From Amoebidium appalachense (taxonomy: Eukaryota; Ichthyosporea), in NCBI GenBank assembly GCA_963693365.1, contig CAVNZM010000017.1, positions 248,001 through 312,000 on the forward strand: 64,000 bases of DNA. Reading direction: 5' to 3'. Position 1 is the first letter of the stretch. Every line of letters begins with the position of its first letter. Below, one piece after another: positions 44,621-64,000 of the stretch. Position numbers and translations under genes: made by a program. The notes under the pieces were generated by a model, which was not told the origin of the DNA, searched no databases, and worked only from the letters and a program-made list of their open reading frames with translations.

Positions 44621-45250
44621 GCGCGCAGGCTGAGCACAAGGCCCAACCATCGGGCCACCCACCCACCGTTTCCCCTTCCGTGCCTTGCCCATGAGTAGGC
44701 GGGTTTCCTCCGCCAACTTTTCCATAGAGGCCACGGTTGGGGAAAGCAGCCCCTCGGCCAAATCCATATGAATACCGAGATGATCGAACTGCTCAGCTGG
44801 TTCCCTTTGCCCCTTCTCGGGGTTACGGCTGAGCCCAGTGGCACCCAGCTCCTGCACGACGACCGCACGAGTTTCCAACACAGTCGCCGCCGCCTCAAAC
44901 ACCGCGCAATCGTCCAAAAATCCCAGCGCCCGCACCCCACGCCGACGTAGACGTCGCCCGAATTCACGCATGAGGCGGGTGAAGAAATATGGACTGAGCG
45001 AATACACGAAAGGCAAGACTGTATACTGGTATGTACAGCTGGCCACCCGCACCGATTTGAAAATACTTGCGCCACCGCGGCGCATATAGCCAGCGCAAAA
45101 TAACCGTCCTCCAGGTCGAAGCTAAACTCTTTATCGCCCGGCTGGGCAATAACCCGAAGATCACTGAGGGTTTCGTACTTCAGCCCGTGATAAACGGCAT
45201 ATTCATTGACCGGCCTTAGCCGAGCACCCAGCGACAACAATACAACCACA

Positions 45251-46123
45251 TATGTGGCAGCAATTAACTAACTTATAAGAACGTGTACAGGTCTGAAATG
45301 ATGAGAATGATGCTTTCTTGTGACTGTGCACGTGGTAAAAAGGTCACATATATATGTTGCAATCAGATTGGTGTACTTTTTGGACTGGAACTTGCGCATG
45401 TTTGGAAACCGAATGAGAGAGGACACAAAACAACATCCGATGAAACACGCTTTGTGCAAGTTAGTACTGAATAAATTGTATGTCTATGTATGTCTAAGTG
45501 ATTATACCTTGGGTGTTTTGTGTGATTCAGATAATCACGGTGCACGTGGGCCACATAGCAAGTGGCCGGTCAGCAATCGATCAGACATTTGTGCACTTTT
45601 TTTTTTTTTTTTTTTTTTTTCACACACTGCGAGTATACTTATATATTTCTGGCTCGGGTACCTAGCAGCTCCACAATGTGGGTTTATTTTGTAGTTGGAA
45701 ATTGGTAGTATTTTGAACGCTCAAAAATGTATGGTGATATGAGATTGTTGACCTTAAGACAGTGAAGAGTGAATATGTTTAGAACTGCAATGCATTGTGT
45801 ATAGCTTGAGCAGTTGGATAAGCTTTTAATAGGTGATTGCCTGTAGTACACGGCAATGTATAATTCAAAATAAGGTAATAATCGGCCAGGATTCAGAAGC
45901 ATACCGTGATTGTGCTATGATCCTTACATTGTAATTGACATTGCCAACTTCATGTTTCTTTCTTGGCAGCTGCAGTTACTAGTACTGTAGATTGATCACT
46001 TGATTGGCAGAAGTGATCTTGAGCCACTGAGCTTTCCAGAACCGTATGATAATTATAACTCTACGCGAGTTAACCGTCTGCAGTTTATGTAGCTTTGGGC
46101 CAGAACCCAGCACGTATATGATA

Positions 46124-46164
<41 letters not shown>

Positions 46165-46859
46165 CGCCTTATATATCTTTTTGAGTTCTCAGCTCTCTCA
46201 CTCTCTCTCTCTCTCGAGCGCTCTCCGACTCTCTCTTTTCTCTCTCTAGGCTCTCTCTCTCTCTCTCTCTCTCTCTTTCTATCTCTAGGCTCTCTCCCCC
46301 TCTGTCTCTCTGTCTCTCTCTCTCTCTCTCTGTCTGTCTCTAACCCCCTCCCTCTCTCTCTCTCAGTCTCTCTCTCTCTCTCTCTCAGCTCTCTTCCTCC
46401 CCCCATTATCTCTGTGTGTGTGTGTGTGTGCACGTGCCACACGCACACGATGTGACACGTGTGTGTGTGTACTTGTGTGTGTGTACCGTAGTGAGTGTGG
46501 GTGTGGGTGTACGTGTCGGTGTGACGGTGTGGACGTGACCGTGCCAGGACATGCACATGTGTGCCGCAGGCTCTTGTGTCTAGTGTATACGGATGCATAT
46601 ATAGCTATGTGTGCATGCGCAAGGGGTGGAGGGCGGTGAGGGGGGGTGGGGGGAAGGGGAGGAGGATCGGAAACGTTAACGGGAGGTAATGGAAAATGCT
46701 AGTGCATATTTTTGCGAATCGGATCCTAATGTTTGCTGTTTGCTCCGATGGCAGCCTGCCACAGCACGAGTATCAAATTGGGTTTGCAACAACACCATGC
46801 ATGTATTCGGTACTATCCCCTCACACCCCTAGTACTCTTGCTGCCATGGTCATGCAAAT

Positions 46860-46890
<31 letters not shown>

Positions 46891-46967
46891 AAAAACAAAA
46901 AAAACACACGTGCACACACACAAACACCCACCCACGCCCACCCACCCACTCCAGTGACTCCACCACG

Positions 46968-47002
<35 letters not shown>

Positions 47003-47569
47003 CCCCAAACCACCACGATGACCACCCACCCCAACAATCCACCTGATGCATGCACACATGCATTGCCTGAGTTCTTCATCTGCTGCTGTCAGAGGCACCA
47101 GGCCTGACCCCATGCCTATGCACAGGGTCCATTCAATATCCCAACCCAAAAAAAATAACCAGGGTATGAAAATTACTAGAAAGCTAATTAAACCGAATAC
47201 GAAAAAACCTACAACGCTAAACAGAAAAATGAAATATACTAAAACACTTGCTTCAACACTGTGCCCCATTAGCCATGAAATATCGTGTAAGACTTGCAAC
47301 TGCAAACATAAATTTGATGACTATGTGTCAGATGTGTGGCTCGGCTAAAACATTGCACTACGGTAAATGAATAAATCTACCCCGAAGCTTTGTCTACTGA
47401 ACCACAAACAAAACAACGTGCTAAACGACGTTAGCCTTTGTTGTTACGGTTGTATGTAGTGCAATAAGAAAAAGCACCTCTTGCAAGTAAACTAAAGGTT
47501 TGTATGTCACATATCTTTTTTATGATGCAGTGTGGTGAATCATTCATAAACACGTGTGTGCGTTGTTGA
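45251..47569. other. Spacer between the DIRS-like fragment and the A20/AN1 gene
   Basis: Unique AT-rich sequence to 46110, a T run at 45599-45620, a C run at 46124-46158, (CT)n at 46190-46400, C runs at 46860-46879 and 46969-47000, and unique sequence at 47040-47569 that should include the 3' UTR of the minus-strand A20/AN1 gene. A hydrophobic minus frame at about 46990-47280 has an ATG and a possible donor but no recognisable family. Confidence 0.45.
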
Positions 47570-47884
47570 TCATGAACTATGAATCCATGCGATGGAAGGT
47601 ACGCCCCCCGCCTTTGTGTCTCTTGCCTTCTTATAGTCCTTCTCTATCTTCTCCCTGCCCGTGGTCTTGTAGTCAAACCCACACGGGTGCTCTAGCCGGT
47701 GCTTGTCGCAGAACACGTTACCTGTGGGCACAGACTGAAGTTAGACGTGTGTGAACCTATTGTAATTGACTTGCTGATGATAATGATCAGTGCTGTCCAT
47801 ATATGATGCTAACTCCTGTTTTCACTAAATGTCTATTGGCCATACAAAGTGATAAGAAAAAAGTACCGACTTAACCCCCCAAAG

Positions 47885-47915
<31 letters not shown>

Positions 47916-48987
47916 AAACACCCTCAAAAACCCGCAACACACTCCACCAACAGCAGTAGGCAGGCAGCGCAGAGCACATTATCCCCCCCCCTCCCCCCAC
48001 CCCCCCCCACCCCCATCTCTCCCCTCCCCCTGCCTTCCTCAACCCCTCCCCCCCCCCCCCCCCCCACCCCCATCCCTCCTTCCCCAACCCTCCTCCTCCT
48101 CCTCCTCCTCCCGTTCCCCTCACCACGTTCCCCCTCCAACATTACTTACCGCACTTGCACTTATTTGTAGCACACTGCACCATGGTCAGCTTGGCCCTAC
48201 ACTCGGCACATCTATTCTTAGGCGCAGGGCTCCCAGACGTACTCCCAGGGGCAGAACCCACGTCGCTCAGCAGCGAGCCGGGGCTACCCCCAACACTCCC
48301 CACCTTAAACCCACTGTTTGGTATCGGCAGCGGTCCCGAACTGGCAATCGGTCGGGGGGATGACGTCGCAGTTATGGGTGTGGGTGCGGGCGCAGGGGCG
48401 GGGGTAGGTGTAGGGGTGGAGACGATGGGGGGTGGGGTTGATTTCATGTCCATTGATGAGGACTTGTGCTTGGCTGCAAGGGGAGAAGGCGGGTGTTAGA
48501 TGGGTGTTGAAAAAAAAAGAAGACGGAGACGGGTGGTGGAAACACGCTATGACTATCCACAGTCGAGGTTAAACAGACTAAACAGACAATAACAACAACT
48601 GTGTTGTTATGCTCTGGTACAAAACACAAATACCTCCCTGCTGCCTGTTGGGGTCGATTTGGTCACCGTCAACTTCGGTTTTGACGAAATCAGTTTATCC
48701 GCCCAAAAAGAACGACTTTCACATATCCTCAAAAAATTAGTAAATGTAAACCACCACGTATGTGACTCTGGAAGCAAGATTAGCTGACCACCAAACGGTC
48801 TTTCATCTTAAATTCGTGTGTCGTTCACACGATTGTTGTGGCAAACTAGGCAAACTACGTGTACGTGAAAGTTGGTGTTGGCGTCACACTCAAATCACAC
48901 GTCCAGGAAAAAGGCCTCAAAACTGTCCCATGAAACGGGCACATGTTCCATATGAGCAGATTAACAGGGGTTCCCAGTCGTTACAAA

Positions 48988-49028
<41 letters not shown>

Positions 49029-49255
49029 CACACCTTGGTAGCACTTGGAGCAGAGATTGTCGAACTGTGCCGACCTGCAGAATGCAACTGTCAGCATCCC
49101 TCAAAACCACATCTCTCTTCACCCCCCCCTTCCCCACCAAACATATACACACAAATACACTGCCATCTGTTGCATGGTCCTTCCCTCCCCATCCCCCCTT
49201 AACCCCAAATCCCAATCATCTCTTTCCCTCGTTCCTACCTGTCACTCTAGCCCCC

Positions 49256-49292
<37 letters not shown>

Positions 49293-49739
49293 CCATCACT
49301 CACACACGCACGGGCGTGCGCGCGCACACACACAGAGGCACACCAGATTTCTCTACCGCAAAGCAGTTACAGCAAGCCACTTATTGACACCTTGATTATG
49401 CGTGGTGATTCATCATATCCCACAAAGCAAACCGAAGAACGAAGCACGTGCAATATATGTAAAACACTTAGAGTTCGTATAGATGCTCGGGCAGAAATCG
49501 ACAATGAAGTGCAGGGCTGGAATCCTTCAAAAAACATGAGTGTGCGTGTTGCATAAGGAGAAAAAGGACTCCTGCAGCATTGATCTTGAGACAGGGTAGG
49601 GCAAGTAAGGACATGGTGTCTGTGTGTGTTTCGGTCTGTGAGAATGTGGACGTGCAAGTGCGCTGGGGAGGGAGAGAAAGAGAGAAAAGGACCGGGGGAG
49701 GGGGGGGGGGGAGGGAGGCGGGGAGAGGGGGGGGAGAGG

Positions 49740-49801
<62 letters not shown>

Positions 49802-49918
49802 AAGAGAGAGAGAAGTGTGTGTGTGTGTGTGTGTGTGTGTCTGTGTGAGGGGATGGACAGGGGCGCAATACCCGTAGAAGCCGCAAGAGCACCGAGGGGG
49901 GCCTGCATCGTCAGCCAT
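47570..49918 (-). CDS. A20/AN1-type zinc-finger protein, four exons, complete (187 aa)
   Basis: Exons in transcript order: 49918-49872, 49074-49034, 48473-48150 and 47721-47570 (TGA at 47572-47570). Phases agree. The N-terminal A20 finger is split across exons 1 and 2 (CSCGFYG then SAQFDNLCSKCYQ). A Pro/Ser/Thr-rich linker of about 70 residues follows, then an AN1 finger split between exons 3 and 4 (CAECRAKLTMVQC, CKCGNVFCDKHR, HPCGFDYK). This is the ZFAND5/6 and plant SAP layout, a ubiquitin-binding stress-response family acting in the cytosol or nucleus. Oddities: the first A20 cysteine pair is C-x-C instead of C-x(2-4)-C, and the AN1 H-x3-H spacing is shorter than the common H-x5-H. The exon 1 donor was chosen because it restores the family spacing of eleven residues before CSKC. 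The last few residues after KKARDTKAGG are less certain. Confidence 0.88.
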
Positions 49919-50566
49919 GTTGGGTCTGGGAACAAGGAGAAGGCTGTGGCAAAACGAATAAGAATTAAATTCAATTAAAGATATTATTTAAACTAACAAT
50001 CGAATCAAGCAAAACAACACTAAACACAAGCCTTATTTGAAGAGTGGCCAGACCAGTAAAAACGTCACCCAGCAAACAACGAAAGAGGGAGGAAAGAGTG
50101 GTTGTGGTCATCGTGCAGTACCGTTACCAACTACTGTATGGGTTTCCAGCAACAGAAGTACAGACCTCTTGTAAAGAAAGTGTATAGGCATAGTTTTTAA
50201 CATAGGTTGCAGCCTTTGTCCTTGCAAAGTCTTCCCCACCTCTGACAAGCAACATGCACCGGCTCAGGCGAATGCACAGGAAGATAACCGGCACGTATGC
50301 TATCACGTAGCAACCTTGCTTTCTTCTAAGGCTACGGCTTCCTAACAACCCTTTATGCTATCCAATAACAAAAATGGTAACAAGGTAACAAAAAAATGGT
50401 AACAAGGTAACAAAAAATATGTTAGAAGTATCACTCTACAAAGAGTAAACTTACACAGGCTTGTTCCCCGAAAAACGGATGCCACTTGTATCCCACAAGC
50501 TTTTATCATGCAGCTTGCTAATGCCACGAAAATCAAGCAAAAACACACTGCAAATGACACCGACTC

Positions 50567-50602
<36 letters not shown>

Positions 50603-51685
50603 GGATGAGAGTGAAGGGTGCTCCACAAGCCACACAGGTGTGCATTCCACGTACTCTTTTTAAAGGGAAGTTCAGAGTAACATTTCCCAACAAAACTCTC
50701 AAAAAAAGCGCTAAATTTCAGTTCAAGCAGCAAAAACCTCTATACTCTCTAGCCCTGTGCACTCGTCGTGTATCACAAACAGAAACACACCACTACCATA
50801 AGCCAAGCCAAGCCAGACGTTTAATCGAGACCCTTTCGCACTACTCACCTCTCTGAACTCTTGGTACGCAGAGGCTCACTGTGCCTAGCGCCGGCTGCTT
50901 ATTTTTTTCGGGCTTTCACCTATTTCCTGAAGAAACGTACTCGCTTTCTATGTTCCAGCAAGAAAACCCCTCTCTCTACTCAACGTACCCAACTACGAAA
51001 ATGTCCTTTCTAAATCACGTCAAAAAGGCAACAAACAAACTGATGATGAGAATGCAAGCTCGGTCGACAAACTTCAAAAAGAACGATAAGTCTCTCTATG
51101 TGGGATAATAAAAAGGAAGGGCAAAAAACGTAGTAGAAAGAACGAAAACAAAAGGCCCGAGGGAGAAACTAAACTGAGGAAGCGAGCAACCGGCCGGGCA
51201 GATGACTGAGACACCAGAGGAACAACGTACCTATATAAAAATGACATTAAACAGTTGATGTGTTTACAATTTATTTAGCAGAATCATAAAACTGACCAAA
51301 AACTAAGTAATGTTTTTGATTAGTGTAGGTAGTTTATGTGGCTGATATGTGGTCTCAACCCAATCGCCGTGATCGTGAGCACAGGCACTTGTGTCACGTC
51401 ACCACCCAACACTCATGCACGTGCATGTGCAAAAACACACACGCACGTGTTCTCTGTATATACACCAACCCTTTATGTATATAGCTTATAGTTACTATAT
51501 TGTTATTGAGAAACATAGTTCTATTTGGCTTAGTGTAATAGCACAAAGCACTGTTTCACGCACGCATTCTGAAGCTTTAACCTGACTTTTGAGCGTAACC
51601 GGAAACACGTTCTCATCTTTCATCTCTTTAACCGTTAACACAAATCGTGTCTGTCTCCTAGCAAAGACAAAGCAACACATATACA
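49919..51685. other. Divergent spacer between the A20/AN1 gene and the Glu-rich gene
   Basis: Mostly unique sequence, with a G run at 50571-50601 and a 21-bp direct duplication at about 50364-50412. Short frames exist at 51001-51108 (a 35-codon plus-strand frame starting MSFLNHVKKATNKLMMRM, loosely like the start of BAR-domain proteins) but lack support from a downstream exon. Promoters of both flanking genes should lie here. Confidence 0.4.
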
Positions 51686-61924
<10,239 letters not shown>

Positions 61925-63353
61925 ATGAGAAAACAAAAGGGGGGCAGGGGAGAGGAAGGGAGGCCCGGGGGCGGCGGTGGGGAGGATTGTATTACAATAG
62001 TATCAGGTTTTTTTTTTTTTTTTTTTTTTGTTTTTTTTTTTCCCCCTCCCCTTCGGCTCCTTTCAGACTGGTGATACTACGATGTTCGATGTTATACAGT
62101 AGTATCTCAGTCACACATGCATGTCCGTGTAGGAATATTTTATAAAACAACAAAAAAAGTAGGAATATGGCTGATTCTGAAGGTATGTTCCTATGTACAC
62201 CACATGGTGCTGTATATGTCGATATGCTGTGTGATAAGTAGTCGATTGTTCGTTGATGTACTAATGATAATAAGTTGCAGAGGATTTGGAAGATATCAGT
62301 GGGGTATATGAATATGAAAATCCTGTATATACGAATGAGTCTTTACGGTTGTATTGAATTTTTTGATATACCTCTTACAGTGCATGGGTGTGTGACTGTG
62401 TCATGCCGACGTTTGAGTTCTCAAATAAAAGGTACTAAAGTCTCGATAATGCAGCAATTGAAACACGTGTAGGGGCGTGTGTGGGCACGTGAACCGAGGG
62501 ATGCACTTGTGTGTGTGCATATATTGCATGCGCAGCGCTGATGTATTGCTCGGCCTCCGGTTAATTGATTTTCTCCTGGTGGGACTCGCCAGGGTGGGTT
62601 TGGGCCACCGAGGGATGGGGAGAGGGCCGGGTGTGTTGGGGGGCTGGGGAGGTGGGGTGGGGTGAAGGGCGTGTGTGTGTGTGTGTGTTGTGGCGAAGGG
62701 TGGGCGGGTGGGTGTGGGGGGGAGGGGGGAGGTGGGGGGGGGAGGGGCCGGCCGGGGCTAATTTTGGCGCCAAATTCGGCGGGGTACATAATAGCCACAT
62801 ATGGTTGTGTAATCGACGAGTTGATTGGCCAGTGCTTGTCGTTGCCTGTCATGATATGAAAAGGGGCGCAACGTTGCAACAGACACCTTTGGTTACGGCC
62901 CTCTGGATTCCTGGAACACCCGGCCGTACACAACAAGGCCTCCTATATACTAACAGTACACACCCATCGATATCTGTTCTACTCAAGCCCATCTTCTCGC
63001 TGCAATCATAAGAAGACATTCTTGCCAACATCAAACACCGGCTTTGTCAACCCAACGGCCTGGATCCCCCCTCCTTCCCTCCCCTTCTCCCCCCCCCCCC
63101 CCCCCCCCCCCCCTCTCCCCCTCCCCCCCCCCCCCTCCCCCCCCCCCCTCCCCCCCCTCCCAACCTTCCCCACCCCCTCCCACCCCGCCCGGCAGATCCA
63201 CTACTTTCTATTCTTTGCGCAACCCACCACATCTCCTCTTTCCTCTGCTCCTCCGTTTCACACCAGAACTTACTCACAGTCTGTCATTGACACCACACCC
63301 CTCCATCCAAGCCTTCTCCTTCACAACTGCTGTTCCCATAACTGTCTGTCATC
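61925..63353. other. Spacer upstream of the last gene
   Basis: T-rich at 62008-62042, unique sequence to 62560, G-rich at 62570-62755, unique at 62756-63060, then C runs at 63090-63160. No exon recognised. The 63180-63353 part is pyrimidine-rich and likely the 5' UTR of the next gene. Confidence 0.45.
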
Positions 63354-63693
63354 ATGGCCGACATGGACGACCTTCCACCACCCCTGGAGGGTTCGGAGGA
63401 TGAGGATGCACCTCTAATCCACACGATTAATGGTACGTTGTCTCACCTGCCTTTCACCACCTATTCACAGAGCTGTTCTCTGAGATCCAACATTGAAAGG
63501 GAATTTAACAGTTCCACGAAAACCTTTCCCGGTGGAATCGTTCCCAGCACCCACCCTCTCCGCAGTTTCGCTATCTGTGTACACACTTGTGGTATTCTTT
63601 CTGAGGCGCCCAAAAGCAACCCCCCCCCCCCCCCCCCCCCTCCCCCCCCCCCCCTCCCTCCCTCCCTTCCCCCCTCCCTCCTTCCCTCGCTCG

Positions 63694-63764
<71 letters not shown>

Positions 63765-63979
63765 GCACACACACTGATGTTGTCACGCTGTTGCACCCAC
63801 AGGCCATCAACAATCACACCCACCACCCATGCCCTTTGAGCCCTTTAACCCATCTCCCGCGGACCATCCGAACATGCTTGCACAGTTGCAGCAGCTGCAG
63901 TCGATGTACATAGACATGTTGTTGGCAGAACACAACAACCAGCAGATGGCTCAAAGTGCAAATGCACAACAGGGAATGG
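63354..63979 (+). CDS. Unknown protein, first two exons only (gene runs off the window)
   Basis: Exon 1 63354-63432 begins MADMDDLPPPLEGSEDEDAP and ends in phase 1 at gtacgt. Exon 2 63803-63979 starts after (CA)n and a cccacag acceptor, continues in frame, and ends at ggtaacc in phase 1. Residues after the junction are Pro-rich (HQQSHPPPMPFEPFNPSP), followed by a Gln/Leu/Met-rich amphipathic stretch (LAQLQQLQSMYIDMLL) that could be a short coiled coil. No catalytic or family signature is visible in the 84 residues available. The acidic start and matched phases support a real gene, but its function cannot be named. Confidence 0.65.
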
Positions 63980-64000
63980 GTAACCCCCCCCCCCCCCCCC

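Larger units (their letters stand above)
43020..45250 (-). mobile_element. DIRS-like retrotransposon fragment: reverse transcriptase and RNase H, decayed
   Basis: On the minus strand, fragments in order: SFDLEDGYFALAI (RT palm), TYQYTVLPFVYSLSPYFFTR, GFLDDCAVFE (catalytic DD), FDHLGIHMDLAEGLLSP, then after the inserted SINE LITDAATTHGWGAVRQ (RNase H), IPGWLNDRADWLSR, DRFATPLSAAKPRFNVW, PPFSLIKRTVAKI and ILIVPERDTALWWP. This order, with the domain after RNase H ending in an I-P-W-like block, is typical of DIRS/PAT elements with tyrosine recombinases. At least three frame changes break the coding sequence, no recombinase or gag is present, and both ends fade into AT-rich DNA. It is a truncated pseudo-element. 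The high GC and lack of simple repeats set it apart from its flanks. Confidence 0.8.

Noticed and set aside
46990-47280. Hydrophobic minus-strand frame with an ATG, suggestive of a membrane protein
   Set aside because: The sequence is AT/T-rich, which alone gives hydrophobic codons. No homologous motif or second exon was found, and it lies where the 3' UTR of the A20/AN1 gene is expected.
51001-51108. Short plus frame starting MSFLNHVKKATNKLMMRM, like a BAR-domain N terminus
   Set aside because: Only about 35 codons, ends at a stop without a good donor, and no following exon continues a BAR domain.

Overview
The window looks like nuclear DNA of a eukaryote, probably a unicellular one. Genes are split by GT-AG introns, the standard genetic code fits every exon chain, and introns and spacers are loaded with (CA)n, (GT)n, (CT)n and C/G homopolymers, some over 40 bases long. 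The lineage cannot be fixed from sequence alone. The gene set mixes families widespread in eukaryotes (HPRT, CNNM/MAM3, TMEM53/DUF829, A20/AN1 zinc finger) with a DIRS-type retroelement, which is compatible with a protist. No rRNA, CRISPR, operon or bacterial signal was seen.

Layout: 622-8444 (+) a complete ten-exon hypoxanthine-guanine phosphoribosyltransferase gene; 12128-18999 (-) a complete seven-exon TMEM53/DUF829 alpha/beta-hydrolase-like gene; 19745-21133 (+) an intronless group II PLP decarboxylase divergent from it; 25771-27084 (+) an intronless IkappaB-like ankyrin-repeat protein; 29493-38010 (-) a ten-exon CNNM/MAM3-type DUF21-CBS transporter with a signal-peptide exon; 43020-45250 (-) a decayed DIRS-like RT/RNase H fragment split by a tRNA-headed SINE at 44023-44605; 47570-49918 (-) a four-exon A20/AN1 zinc-finger protein; 51686-about 61924 (+) a long Glu/Lys/Arg-rich probably nuclear protein; 63354-63979 (+) the first two exons of an unknown gene that leaves the window.

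The most unusual material lies between exons. A SINE-like repeat family, at least eight recognisable copies, ends in poly(C) rather than poly(A) and can account for part of the C/G homopolymer load. Several introns begin with (GT)n and end with (CA)nCAG, so their ends are complementary and could fold together. A 44-bp unit spanning one CNNM 5' splice site is repeated five times. The same minisatellite motif ends one HPRT intron and one CNNM intron at the 3' splice site. The genes form no pathway with one another. They look like an ordinary collection of housekeeping and signalling loci in a repeat-saturated genome.
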